NCBI RefSeq assembly: GCF_008365315.1
Contig: NZ_CP043506.1
Span: 1,093,501-1,157,500 of the forward strand
DNA length: 64,000 nt
Direction of reading: 5' to 3'
DNA from: Acetobacter vaccinii
Lineage (GTDB): Bacteria; Pseudomonadota; Alphaproteobacteria; Acetobacterales; Acetobacteraceae
The translations under genes were made by a program, and so were the position numbers. The notes beneath the pieces were generated by a model. The model was not told the origin of the DNA and did not search any database. It saw only the letters and a list, made by a program, of their open reading frames with translations. This document shows positions 35,701 to 44,999 of this stretch, one piece after another (position 1 is the stretch's first letter; each line of letters begins with the position of its first letter).

Positions 35701-36666
35701 TTACCCACGTGCCAGCCTGTGGGTTGTGTAAATACCTTTTTTTGCGGAAATATGAAGCACAGCAATAGCAATTTCCGGTCTCAGATGGCTTTCGTGCGGG
35801 TGAGAATGCTTTAACTCAAGGTCAGCGTGTTCCAGTTCAATGGAAAAACGGTGGCTCCGCCATGTCACCAGCGTTTCTGTTCTGGTCGTGTCTGCTGTGT
35901 AGCCAAGCTGTACATGGTCTTGCCGCACTACCTGGTTCCCAGCCAGCAGCACCATGGCCACCCCAGCGGCACAGGCGCTGGCATGGCCAATCCGGTGGAA
36001 GACACTGTCATGCAGCCTGTTCAGCAGGGGGCGGACAGAAAACAGCGAGCCAACAGCCGCCAGCGCAACAAGCCCACCCACTAGCGCGACCTGCTGCGTG
36101 ACAAGGCCATAGCTGCAATACAGCCCGACCTTGGTAATATGGAGCAGCACGTCGTTGGCGGCCCGTGTGGCCACAATTTCTTCCTTCTTCAGGCCCAGCC
36201 GGTGGTAAGCGGTGTTGAACAGCAGCCCCACCGCACCATTAAAACCGGAAATAAACCCCGCAGCAGCCCCCATGGCAGGGAGCAGGGCGGGGGACAACGG
36301 CCGCAGGGTGGCCGTATGGTCGCGCCGTCGTAACAGCAGGGGCAGGTTGCTCAGCAGGAACAGCCCCAGCAGCAGGTCAAGGTAGACAGGCGGCATCAGG
36401 CTGAGCATCCAGACTCCCAGCCAAGCCGCGGGCAGGGCCAGTGGCACAAAACGGCAGACAACCTGCCAGCGTATGGCTTTAAAGAACGTGCTCACCCGGC
36501 CAATGGAACTGACAGCCGTGCCTATGGACAGGGCGGCAGGCACCTGTTCGGGCCGCAGGAACAGCCCCAGCAGAGGCATAAGTACCAGCCCGGCCCCTCC
36601 GCCCGAAACCGCACTGATGGTAAAGGCGAACAGGGCAACCAGAAAGACCAGAGGCACAAGCAGCAT
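35701..36666 (-). CDS. TSUP family permease (sulfite exporter TauE/SafE)
   Basis: A 321-aa membrane protein with about seven or eight hydrophobic segments in its first ~250 residues. The N-terminal repeat AFTISAVSGGGAGLVLMPLL and the central GAAAGFISGFNGAVGLLF are the two TSUP half motifs. Members export sulfite or organosulfonates, but the substrate cannot be read here. A ~70-residue soluble C-terminal tail includes a His-rich HSHPHESH, absent in a minimal TSUP. It is the last gene of a minus-strand cluster with the flippase and ABC exporter. Confidence 0.82.
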   Translation of the reverse strand: MLLVPLVFLVALFAFTISAVSGGGAGLVLMPLLGLFLRPEQVPAALSIGTAVSSIGRVSTFFKAIRWQVVCRFVPLALPAAWLGVWMLSLMPPVYLDLLLGLFLLSNLPLLLRRRDHTATLRPLSPALLPAMGAAAGFISGFNGAVGLLFNTAYHRLGLKKEEIVATRAANDVLLHITKVGLYCSYGLVTQQVALVGGLVALAAVGSLFSVRPLLNRLHDSVFHRIGHASACAAGVAMVLLAGNQVVRQDHVQLGYTADTTRTETLVTWRSHRFSIELEHADLELKHSHPHESHLRPEIAIAVLHISAKKGIYTTHRLARG

Positions 36667-36743
36667 GGGGTGGTTTTTCCAAAAGGACAGGGCGCAGCAT
36701 CATTCCACGCTCCGCTGCCCTCTGCCAGCGTGAAAGCGCGGGG

Positions 36744-38093
36744 TCAGGCCGTTGGGGGCGTGGGGGTGGGCGTGGTCTGCCGGGCCAGGGCGCGGGTATG
36801 GGCAAACACCCGTGCGGCCTTGCGCGCACAGAGTATGAACATGATGGACGATGCCAGAACACTGGCAATGGCAGACCCGTTAACCCCCATGGCATAGGTC
36901 AGCCCCGCCAGAGCCGGGGCATACAGCACCAGTGCCACCCCCTTGGCCCGCAGGACATAGGAGACATTGCCCAGCACCGTCAGCAGTGGTTCCAGCGGGG
37001 TAATGGCAATGTCCAGCAGGGCGCTGATGGTCAGAATACCCATGATCATGGCCCCACCGGGGCAGGGGTGGTGCAGCATATAGGTCAGGATATGTTCACC
37101 CAGCGTAAAGGACACCACCAGAGCCACGACCGATACCAGCCCGATTGTACGCATGATATGCAGCACGGTACGGCGGAAGGCGGGCCAGTCCTCGCTGTCC
37201 CGCAGGCGGATGAACTCGGGGTACAGGCTGGGGATCAGCAACGTGGCAGGCCGCGCCAGGGCTGAGGTAATCTGGTTGGCAACGCGGAAAATCGCAGCAT
37301 CGGCCGCGCCAAGGCTTGCCCCCACGAGCAGGGTGGAGGCCTGTTTGAAGCAGGAATCCAGGATCTGGCTCACACTCGTGCCCAGCGTAAACCGCCAGAT
37401 CCCATGGATACGCTCCGAGGGCAGAAAAAGCTCTTTCCACGGAAAAGGCGTGCGCATGGCCCGGTGGATCAGGACCAGACCTGCCCCGGTGTAGCAGATA
37501 AACAGCGCAAGCTGCGTCATGCTCCACACTGCCAGAAAGTAGCCCATACTCAGGTGATAGTAATAGCCGATAAAGCAGCCCAGTGTCCGCACGCAGGTGC
37601 CTGTGCATTCCACCATGGTGGACAGGCGGAACATGTTGAGCAACCGCATGACACCGACCGACCAGCCCGTGTTCATGAACAGGATTGTCAGCGCGCAGCA
37701 GGCCGCAAGGGGGCGGAGCGAGGGGGGCCAGCCCAGCAGTGTGCCAAACAGGGCAATCCCCCCAAGGCCGACCACCATGCCCACAAAACCGCTTAGAAAA
37801 TCAGCCCGGATGCAAAAGGCCAGAACAGTGTGAAACTTGCGCTCCTCCCCCGCGCGGAAAGGGGCCGAGCCATAATGCAGCAGCGGCTGCCACGATTGCA
37901 GGTGCGTGATGTCAGAGACAAGGATGACATAGGCTGTCACCAGCAGAAACTGGCCAAAGGCTGTCAGCCCGATGCTTTGCACCGTCCATGGGATGAAGAT
38001 GAAACTGCAAACGGCGTTAAGGATACGCCCGGCAATGATAATGGAGGTGTTGCCCATAATGCGGGAGAAAGGTGTTGTCTCCCTCCGCCTCAT
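36744..38093 (-). CDS. Polysaccharide flippase of the MOP superfamily
   Basis: A 449-aa integral membrane protein with about twelve hydrophobic segments, matching O-antigen/lipopolysaccharide flippases that move lipid-linked sugars across the inner membrane. MGNTSIIIAGRILNAVCSF and the central LGTSVSQILDSCFKQASTLLVG are the typical MOP half starts. A Pro/Thr tail ends the protein. ATG 38093 is preceded by a gap of 57 bp to the ABC exporter stop; the two are probably co-transcribed. The exported glycan is unknown. Confidence 0.8.
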   Translation of the reverse strand: MRRRETTPFSRIMGNTSIIIAGRILNAVCSFIFIPWTVQSIGLTAFGQFLLVTAYVILVSDITHLQSWQPLLHYGSAPFRAGEERKFHTVLAFCIRADFLSGFVGMVVGLGGIALFGTLLGWPPSLRPLAACCALTILFMNTGWSVGVMRLLNMFRLSTMVECTGTCVRTLGCFIGYYYHLSMGYFLAVWSMTQLALFICYTGAGLVLIHRAMRTPFPWKELFLPSERIHGIWRFTLGTSVSQILDSCFKQASTLLVGASLGAADAAIFRVANQITSALARPATLLIPSLYPEFIRLRDSEDWPAFRRTVLHIMRTIGLVSVVALVVSFTLGEHILTYMLHHPCPGGAMIMGILTISALLDIAITPLEPLLTVLGNVSYVLRAKGVALVLYAPALAGLTYAMGVNGSAIASVLASSIMFILCARKAARVFAHTRALARQTTPTPTPPTA

Positions 38094-38150
38094 GGTGTGT
38101 GGCTCCGGCTTGGGGTGGTGGCTGTCATAAAAGGCATGGTGCGCGTGGGG

Positions 38151-39944
38151 TCAGAGGTTTTGCAGCGCACAGAGCCGCTGGTAAAGCCCGCCATCCTTGC
38201 TGACCAGGTCTGCATGGGTGCCGTCCTCCACAATGCGGCCGTGTTCAAACACGACAATCCGGTCCAGCCCCACAACGGTGGACAGCCGGTGCGCCACAAC
38301 CAGCACGGTGCGGCCCTGCATCAGCCGCTCCATGGCCTGCTGCACCAGCGCTTCGGAGTGGGAGTCCAGGCTGGCAGTGGCTTCGTCCAGCACCAGAATG
38401 GGCGCGTCAGCCACAAAGGCGCGGGCCATGGCTACGCGCTGGCGCTCCCCGCCGGACAGTTTGATGCCGCGTTCCCCAACAAGCGTGTTGTAGCCATCGG
38501 GCAGGCGGTCAATAAACTCTGCCGCGTTGGCAAGCTTTGCTGCGTGTTCGATCTGTTCCTGCGTGGCACCGGGGCGGCCGTAGGCAATGTTTTCGGCCAG
38601 AGTGCGGTGGAACAGGATCGGCTCCTGCGGGACAAGGGCGATCTGGGCACGCAGGGCCGGAGGGCTGACCTGGGCAATATCCACCCCATCCACCAGCACC
38701 GTGCCGGACTGGGGCACATACAGGCGTTGCAGCAGACGTGTCAGGGTCGATTTGCCCGAGCCGGACGGCCCGACCAGCCCCACCCGGCTGCCGGGGGCCA
38801 GGGTCAGGGTCAGGTCCTCAAAAATGGTGCGTTCCTGCCCCGGATAACGGAAGGTGATGTGGGAAAAACAGATTTCCCCCCGTGTAATATGCAGCGGCAC
38901 AGGCCGGGCAGGTTCGGGCACTGACAGAGGGGTGCGCCAGAGCAGCAGCAGCTCCTCCATTTCGTTGACCGAGCGCTGCACAACCGACACCTGCTGGCCA
39001 ATTTCACGCAGGTAGCCCTGCACCAGAAAGGTCATGGTCAGCACATAGGCAACATCCCCCGGCCCGGCCCGGCCTTTCAGCCACAGCCACACAGCCCCGC
39101 CCGCCAGTGCCATACGCATGCCCAGCACGGCAGTGGCCTGGATATTGGCGCTGTCGGTGCCGCGCACCCACATGCGCACGGTGGCCTGCCGCCAGTTGGC
39201 CAGGGTGCTGGCCAGTCGGGTTTCCTCCCGCGTTTCCGCGCCAAAGGCCTTGACCACGGCATTGCAGGTAATGGCATCGGCCAGAGCCGCGCCCACCTTG
39301 CTGTCGGCGGCATTGGCGGCCTGCGCCGTGGGGGCCACGTAGCGCAGGGTCAGGGTGCAGGACAGCAGCATGAACAGGACCGAAAGCCCCCCCAGTAGCG
39401 CCCCCATGGCGGGCCAGTGCCAGCCCAGCACCAGTGTGGTCAGCAGCAGCATGCAGGCTTCGGGCAGCAGCATCAGCAGCAGCGTGTCATCCAGCATGTC
39501 CAGCGCCCACATGCCGCGTGTCAGGCGCCGCACGGTGGACCCGGCAAAGGTGCTGGCATGCCATTCTGCCGACAGGCGCTGCACATGGGCAAAGGCCTCG
39601 GCCCCGATCTTCTGCATGACCTGTGTTGTCAGCCGGGTAATGCCCAGATACGCCGCCCGCTTGGCCAGAATACTGGCCAGACCGCAGGCGGCCATGGCAG
39701 CCAGCATCCACAGGGCTTCATGGATCAGTGCGGTGGAGGCCGCAGGCTGGGTGACATCCTGCACCAGTTGGCCTGCGACCACAGGCAGCAGAACCTCCGC
39801 CACGGTGGAGGCCAGCGCCCCCACAAGGGTTACGGCCAGCGGGGCGGGAAAGGCCCGCCATTGCCCGATGACAAAACGCAGGACGTCAAGAAACAGCGAA
39901 GCTTTCCGCGCGGCGCCAGCCTCGGCGGAGGGGGGAGGGGACAT
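38151..39944 (-). CDS. ABC exporter, fused permease and ATPase
   Basis: A 597-aa half-transporter with an N-terminal six-helix membrane domain (~25-320) and a C-terminal ATPase (~345-590). Walker A is GPSGSGKSTLTRLL, the signature LSGGERQRVAMARAF, Walker B ILVLDEATASLD and the switch His is in VAHRLSTV. It belongs to the MsbA/lipid-type exporters. Together with the adjacent flippase it suggests envelope lipid or glycan export, but the substrate is not determined. ATG 39944 follows a GGAGG-like purine tract. Confidence 0.88.
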   Translation of the reverse strand: MSPPPSAEAGAARKASLFLDVLRFVIGQWRAFPAPLAVTLVGALASTVAEVLLPVVAGQLVQDVTQPAASTALIHEALWMLAAMAACGLASILAKRAAYLGITRLTTQVMQKIGAEAFAHVQRLSAEWHASTFAGSTVRRLTRGMWALDMLDDTLLLMLLPEACMLLLTTLVLGWHWPAMGALLGGLSVLFMLLSCTLTLRYVAPTAQAANAADSKVGAALADAITCNAVVKAFGAETREETRLASTLANWRQATVRMWVRGTDSANIQATAVLGMRMALAGGAVWLWLKGRAGPGDVAYVLTMTFLVQGYLREIGQQVSVVQRSVNEMEELLLLWRTPLSVPEPARPVPLHITRGEICFSHITFRYPGQERTIFEDLTLTLAPGSRVGLVGPSGSGKSTLTRLLQRLYVPQSGTVLVDGVDIAQVSPPALRAQIALVPQEPILFHRTLAENIAYGRPGATQEQIEHAAKLANAAEFIDRLPDGYNTLVGERGIKLSGGERQRVAMARAFVADAPILVLDEATASLDSHSEALVQQAMERLMQGRTVLVVAHRLSTVVGLDRIVVFEHGRIVEDGTHADLVSKDGGLYQRLCALQNL

Positions 39945-40106
39945 GAACGGACCTGCCGGATCAGTGGGGGAAAGCGCGGTCGCGCCGATCGAGTATGCCG
40001 CCCTGTGTATCGTGAAGGGGGGTGGTTGTGCAAATACGGCCCATCTACGACAATGCCGCTGTCTTCGCGCTCGGCGCGCCCTTTGGCCCAGTATCAGGAC
40101 TGTTGC

Positions 40107-41015
40107 ATGCCCACCAAACCCCGGCAGAAAAAGGCCGTCCCCCCGGTCGCACCAGCCCGCCCCGTGTCGCGCCGCAGGCCAGCAGCACAGGCGACTGGGG
40201 CAGAAGCACTGCCAGCGCCGGATGCGGTGCAGCCCGATGGCAGCCTGCCACCCCGGCCCAGACGCAAGCCAGCGGAGCCCAAAAAGACAGCTCCGTCAGC
40301 CCGAACATCCAAACCCCGCACTGACGACGGACCATCGGCCGTCGCGCCCAGAAATATGAAACCCGCCGAGGTTGTGCAGTTTCTGCGTGATCTGGCCAGC
40401 GCCTGGCCCGATGCTAAGACTGAGCTGCATTATACCGGCACCTTCAGCCTGCTGGTGGCTGTGGTCCTGTCCGCCCAGGCGACGGATGCCTCGGTCAACA
40501 AGGTTACACCGGGCTTGTTTGCCGCAGCCCCCACACCGCAGGCCATGGTGGCCTTGGGGGAGGATGGCGTGGGTGCGCTTATCCGCACCATCGGGTTATG
40601 GCGGGCCAAGGCTCATAATGTGGTGGAACTGTCGCGCCAGCTTCTGGCCCTGCATGGCGGGCAGGTGCCCGACACGCGCGAGGCGTTGGAGCAGCTTGCC
40701 GGGGTGGGCCGCAAGACAGCCAATGTGGTGCTGAGTGTTGCCTTTGGCCAGCCGACCGTGCCGGTGGATACGCATGTCTTCCGCCTTGCCAACCGCTCCG
40801 GGCTGGGCCGGGGCAGCAGCGTGGTGGCAGTGGAAAAGGCGCTGGAGCAGCGTATTCCCCAGGATATGAAGTGTGAGTCCCACCACTGGATGATCTTGCA
40901 GGGGCGTTATGTCTGCAAGGCGCGCAAGCCTGAGTGCTGGCGTTGTGTGGCGCGGGATGTCTGCCTGTTTCCCGCCAAGACCAGCCCGCCGCGGCCCACG
41001 GCCCGCAGGGCATAG
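40107..41015 (+). CDS. nth: Endonuclease III
   Basis: A bifunctional DNA glycosylase/AP lyase that removes oxidised pyrimidines. The helix-hairpin-helix LAGVGRKTANVVL holds the catalytic Lys, and the catalytic Asp is in PVDTHVFRLANR. The 4Fe-4S cluster pattern C-x6-C-x2-C-x5-C is CKARKPECWRCVARDVC. ATG 40107 gives 302 aa with an ~80-residue Pro/Arg/Ala-rich N-terminal extension. ATG 40356 would give the usual ~219 aa, so the start is open. It is divergent from the ABC exporter. Confidence 0.92.
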   Translation: MPTKPRQKKAVPPVAPARPVSRRRPAAQATGAEALPAPDAVQPDGSLPPRPRRKPAEPKKTAPSARTSKPRTDDGPSAVAPRNMKPAEVVQFLRDLASAWPDAKTELHYTGTFSLLVAVVLSAQATDASVNKVTPGLFAAAPTPQAMVALGEDGVGALIRTIGLWRAKAHNVVELSRQLLALHGGQVPDTREALEQLAGVGRKTANVVLSVAFGQPTVPVDTHVFRLANRSGLGRGSSVVAVEKALEQRIPQDMKCESHHWMILQGRYVCKARKPECWRCVARDVCLFPAKTSPPRPTARRA

Positions 41016-41038
41016 GGGCTGGTTCTGGCGGGGGTGTA

Positions 41039-42094
41039 TCAGCCCGGTTCGGGCAGCCAGCCAGCCAGTTCGCGCCGTGCCAGGGTTTCCAGCAGGTCAA
41101 TCCCGCCGGGGCTGTTGTTCAGACAGGGGATGAGGGTGAAGGACTCTCCGCCTGCATGTTCAAACCCTTCACGCACTTCGTTGCCGATTTCGTCCAGCGT
41201 TTCCAGACAGTCCGCCATGAAACCGGGGGTAATGACGGCAATGCGCGTAATCCCCTGTGCGGGCAGGGCCTCAATAAAGGGGGCTGTATAGGGTTCCAGC
41301 CATTTGGCAGGCCCAAAGCGGGATTGGTATGTCAGCGGCAGGGTGGTTTCATCCATGCCCAGAGCCTCCCGCAGGGCCTGCACGGTGCGCTGGCAGTCGG
41401 CGGGGTAGTGGTCGCCTTTTTGTACATAGGCCTGTGGCAGTCCGTGGAAGGACGCCACAATTTTCTGGAATGGCTGCTCGGCCTGCGCCTGTGCGGCCCG
41501 GACACTGTCGGCCAGTGCGGCAATAAAGGCCGGGTCATCAGGAAACGGCGGCAGCGTGCGCAGGGCAGGCTGGTTACGCAGCCGCATCAGGGTGCGAAAG
41601 GCGTGGTCGTTTGCGGTTGCTGTGGTGGTGGCGCTGTACTGCGGGTAAAGCGGCATGCACAGAATACGCGAGCAGCCCTGTTGCAGCAGGCTGCGGATGG
41701 CATCTTCCAACGAGGGGGAGCCATAACGCATGCCCCATGCCACCGCCACGCCGGAGGGGGCCATACGTTCTGCCAGAGCCTCTGCCTGCTGGCGGGTTAT
41801 GGTGCGCAGGGGGCTTTCGTCATGCGTGCGGTTCCAGATCCGGCGATAGGCCTTGCCACTGGCAGCGGGGCGGGTGGACAGCACCACCCCTTGCAGAATG
41901 GGCTGCCAGAACAGGGGGCTGGCCTCGATCACGCGCCGGTCGGACAGAAATTCTGACAGGTAGCGGCGGACCGCGCCATAGCTGGTGTCATCCGGGGTGC
42001 CCAGATTGACCAGGGCAATGCCTGTGCGCTCCGTGGTACCTGCGGTGTGGGGCTGCGGGTGCGGGGCGTGTGGCGGAACGTGATCAAAAACCAT
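41039..42094 (-). CDS. hemH: Ferrochelatase
   Basis: HemH inserts iron into protoporphyrin IX, the last heme step. IALVNLGTPDD opens the fold, the catalytic His is in FHGLPQAYVQKGDHY, and the C-terminal VITPGFMADCLETLDEIG holds the conserved Glu. The length is 351 aa with a His/Pro-rich lead of ~20 residues. It is convergent with nth, and about 70 bp after mutY on the same strand. hemE and hemJ are at 19.6-21.8 kb. Confidence 0.95.
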   Translation of the reverse strand: MVFDHVPPHAPHPQPHTAGTTERTGIALVNLGTPDDTSYGAVRRYLSEFLSDRRVIEASPLFWQPILQGVVLSTRPAASGKAYRRIWNRTHDESPLRTITRQQAEALAERMAPSGVAVAWGMRYGSPSLEDAIRSLLQQGCSRILCMPLYPQYSATTTATANDHAFRTLMRLRNQPALRTLPPFPDDPAFIAALADSVRAAQAQAEQPFQKIVASFHGLPQAYVQKGDHYPADCQRTVQALREALGMDETTLPLTYQSRFGPAKWLEPYTAPFIEALPAQGITRIAVITPGFMADCLETLDEIGNEVREGFEHAGGESFTLIPCLNNSPGGIDLLETLARRELAGWLPEPG

Positions 42095-42163
42095 GCAAAA
42101 TCCTGTCCGTCTGTCGTGCTGGCCCCCATGGGGCAGGGTGGTTGGCGCGTGTTGTGGCGCGCA

Positions 42164-43225
42164 TCATGCCAGTGCCTTCAACCCGGTGGCGAGACATTTG
42201 AGCATGACCGAGGGCAGGGCGGCTTTGCGGGCCTGGGCGGGGGGCAGCAAAAACCCCTCCGCCACCTGCTGGTTGGAAAACTGTGGCACCTGGCCTGCAT
42301 AAACAACCAGTTCCAGCGTAAAATGCGTAAACACATGCCGCACCGGACCCGCCACGCGCCATGCTGCCGGGGCGGGCGCATGGGCCAGGGCTTCGGCCTC
42401 GGCCCAGGGGGTGGGCCGCCAGTCGGTGCCGGGCAGTTCGGTCATGGCGGCCAGCAGGCCGGTGTCGGGGCGGCGGCGCAGCAGCACCTGCCCGGCACTG
42501 TCCATGGCCAGAAAATGCACGCCATGGCGGGTTGGCCGCACCGCCTTGGGGGCCTTGCGGGGTAGCTCGGCGGCGGTACCCGCCGCATGGGCTGCGCAAC
42601 TCTCCTGCCAGGGGCACAGTCCGCAGGCGGGCGTGCGGGGGGAGCAGAGCGAGGCCCCGAGGTCAAACAGGGCCTGTGCAAAATCCGACGGGCGGGCCTG
42701 AGCCTGGGGCTGTGTGTTCAGTTCCGCCGCCAGCCGGGACAGAAGGGGGCGGGCGGCGGGGAGTGGCTCGTGGGTATTGGACAGGCGCGCGGTAATGCGT
42801 TCCACATTGCCATCCACCGGCACCACGGGCACCCCAAAGGCAATGGCTGCAACAGCTGCGGCAGTATAGGCCCCAATGCCGGGCAGCGTTTTCAGCCCCG
42901 CGACATCCTGCGGAAAGCCGCCCCGCTCGGCAACAGCCTGCGCGCAGGCATGCAGGTTGCGCGCGCGGGAATAATAGCCAAGCCCCGCCCAGGCGGCCAG
43001 CACGCTGTCCCGCTCAGCCTGGGCCAGAGCCTCGATGGTGGGAAAGCGTTCCAGAAAAGCCTGATAATAGGGTATGACAGCCTTGACCGTAGTCTGCTGG
43101 AGCATGATTTCACTCAGCCAGACATGGTAGGGGTCTGCCACCTGTCCCGCCTGTGCCCGCCACGGCAATGTGCGGCGGTGTCTGTCGTACCAGGCAAGCA
43201 GGGCAGGGGCGGAAGGTATGATCAC
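42164..43225 (-). CDS. mutY: A/G-specific adenine glycosylase MutY
   Basis: MutY removes adenine mispaired with 8-oxoguanine. WLSEIMLQQTTVKAVIPYY holds the catalytic Glu, the helix-hairpin-helix is LPGIGAYTAAAV, the catalytic Asp is in PVDGNVERI, and the Fe-S pattern CSPRTPACGLCPWQESC is intact. A C-terminal Nudix-like domain follows. I chose GTG 43225, giving 353 aa; the open frame extends to 43726 but would overlap the divergent dciA. The gap between the two divergent starts is only about ten bases. Confidence 0.93.
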   Translation of the reverse strand: MIIPSAPALLAWYDRHRRTLPWRAQAGQVADPYHVWLSEIMLQQTTVKAVIPYYQAFLERFPTIEALAQAERDSVLAAWAGLGYYSRARNLHACAQAVAERGGFPQDVAGLKTLPGIGAYTAAAVAAIAFGVPVVPVDGNVERITARLSNTHEPLPAARPLLSRLAAELNTQPQAQARPSDFAQALFDLGASLCSPRTPACGLCPWQESCAAHAAGTAAELPRKAPKAVRPTRHGVHFLAMDSAGQVLLRRRPDTGLLAAMTELPGTDWRPTPWAEAEALAHAPAPAAWRVAGPVRHVFTHFTLELVVYAGQVPQFSNQQVAEGFLLPPAQARKAALPSVMLKCLATGLKALA

Positions 43226-43235
43226 GGAGGCAGTT

Positions 43236-43805
43236 ATGGCGAAGGAACCCGCAGCGGGCAAGCCGGGGCGCAAGGCAGCGGGCAGTGCCCGCCCGGCGGA
43301 GGAGCAGCCCCCCCCGCCCCGCAGGGCCTGGGCGGCGCGGAGCCTGGCTGCGTTATTGCCCAATGTGACGGCCCCGGCCTTTCGCCGTCGTTCCCCCACA
43401 GGGGCGCGGCTTCTGGCCTGCTGGGCCGATGTGGTCGGTCCCGCCATTGCCGCGCAGAGCACACCGCGCAAACTGTCGGCAGGAACCCTGACCATTGCCT
43501 GCCGTGGTCCCGTGGCTATGGAATTGCAGCACCGGGCTGAAATGCTTGTTGCCCGTATCAACACCTGGAGTGGTGAATCTCTGGTTGCACGGCTACGTTT
43601 TGTGCAGGACCCCACTGCGGGCACCAGTATGCTCCAGCCCCGCCCGCACCGTGTGGAGGTCCCCCCCTGCACCCTGTCACACCTGCCAGAAGGTCCGCTG
43701 CGTTCGGCGTTGGAGGCACTGGGCACAGGGATCGGGCAGGAGCAGGCCCAGCAGCGCCGCCCGTTGGCACGGGGCGGGTCCAGGGGGCCGCAGGGCAGTC
43801 GCTGA
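43236..43805 (+). CDS. DciA-like helicase loader (DUF721)
   Basis: A 189-aa protein of the DUF721/DciA family, which loads the replicative helicase DnaB in bacteria without DnaC or DnaI (established for several lineages). Residues ~60-140 hold the fold: LLACWADVVGPAIAAQSTP, LTIACRGPVAMELQHRAEMLVARIN. The N- and C-termini are Pro/Arg-rich and disordered. ATG 43236 is chosen; ATG 43218 would overlap the mutY start. The mutY-DUF721 pairing is frequent in alphaproteobacteria. Its presence near a candidate origin is suggestive only. Confidence 0.75.
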   Translation: MAKEPAAGKPGRKAAGSARPAEEQPPPPRRAWAARSLAALLPNVTAPAFRRRSPTGARLLACWADVVGPAIAAQSTPRKLSAGTLTIACRGPVAMELQHRAEMLVARINTWSGESLVARLRFVQDPTAGTSMLQPRPHRVEVPPCTLSHLPEGPLRSALEALGTGIGQEQAQQRRPLARGGSRGPQGSR

Positions 43806-43970
43806 GTGTTTCAGGCAGTGGGGTCTGGCTGTATGGGATGATGGTTCTGCCCGAAAACACAGCCTGAACGGCAAAACTCCAAAAGTACAACAGGCTGCGG
43901 CCTTGTGCCGCCTTCGGGCTTTTTCATGGTATAAAGCCCGATCATTGCATTATGGGTCATGGTTTTGGAA

Positions 43971-44906
43971 ATGAACGATACACTCGGTGACAGCACACAG
44001 GCATCTGCTTCCACCCTGCTTGTCACAGGGGCGGATGCTGCTTATTTTCCGCTGATGCTGGAACTGGTTTTATCAATCCGGCAGCACCCGCAGGGGAAAG
44101 ACCAGCCCATTGGCGTGATTGATGCAGGGCTGACGGAAGAACAGAAAGATATTCTGGCCGGTCAGAACTGCCTTGTCCGCAAGTTTGAAAATCAGACCCC
44201 GCGCATAGAAAAAGCCATTGCCAAACGCAAAGCCCTGACCGTCAATCTGGGCAAGCTGTGGCTCGATGTCATTTTCCCCGAATATGACCTGCTGGTGTTT
44301 CTGGATGCCGACACATGGGTGCAGGACTGGACCGCCATAAGCTACCTTGTGGGGGCTGCGGCGGAAGGGGCGCTGGCGGTTGTCGGCTCCTGGCACCGGT
44401 ATCGGGACAGCCTGCCTGTGCGCTGGTATCTGGGGCTTGTGCCGGTTTATCGGTCTTTTAACTTCAAGGCGGCCTATCACGCCCATCTGCCCCTGTCCGT
44501 TATAAAAACAATGAGCCGCTGCCCGGACCTGAACGCAGGTGTTTACGCCCTGCAACGTACCGCCCCGCACTGGCAGCGGATGCGCGCATGGCAGGATGTC
44601 ATTCTTAAAAAAGGCAGGCCCTTTACTTCCGACGGTCTGGCCATGGCGCTGGTGTGTGGTGTGGACGGGCTTGCCCTGCAAAGAATGCCCGTATTCTGCA
44701 ACTATACGGAACAGCCTGTTTATGATGACAGGCAGAAGCTGTTTCGGGACAGTTTTTACCCGCATGCTCCTGTCGGGATTATCCATCTGGCCGCCCAGAA
44801 AGCTGTCCGGTTCGACCCGGCCGCAACCCTGACATATTATAACCTTGCCGGGGAGGAACACCGCATCAACCCCCGCTATAACCCGAAGACCTTCCGTATC
44901 GGCTGA
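43971..44906 (+). CDS. Glycosyltransferase-like protein (GT-A fold)
   Basis: A 311-aa protein with an N-terminal TLLVTGADAAYFPLMLELVLS nucleotide-sugar start and LLVFLDADTW as the DxD metal motif near residue 115. The C-terminal half (HLAAQKAVRF) shows a conserved His-type end seen in GT8-like enzymes. I would call it a retaining glycosyltransferase of unknown sugar. ATG 43971 is chosen; another in-frame start at 43959 adds four residues. It sits alone between dciA and the ClC channel. Confidence 0.65.
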   Translation: MNDTLGDSTQASASTLLVTGADAAYFPLMLELVLSIRQHPQGKDQPIGVIDAGLTEEQKDILAGQNCLVRKFENQTPRIEKAIAKRKALTVNLGKLWLDVIFPEYDLLVFLDADTWVQDWTAISYLVGAAAEGALAVVGSWHRYRDSLPVRWYLGLVPVYRSFNFKAAYHAHLPLSVIKTMSRCPDLNAGVYALQRTAPHWQRMRAWQDVILKKGRPFTSDGLAMALVCGVDGLALQRMPVFCNYTEQPVYDDRQKLFRDSFYPHAPVGIIHLAAQKAVRFDPAATLTYYNLAGEEHRINPRYNPKTFRIG

Positions 44907-44999
44907 CGGTCTAAAAAACACAGCCCTGTAGCCTGCCCCGGTGGTGCTGGCTGGCATCTTCTGACACTGTGGGGACAGTTGCCCCATGAACGGAAGCCC

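Noticed and set aside
43897-43930. Possible terminator GCGGC..GCCGC before the glycosyltransferase gene
   Set aside because: A 5-bp stem with extra sequence before the T-run; too weak to call.
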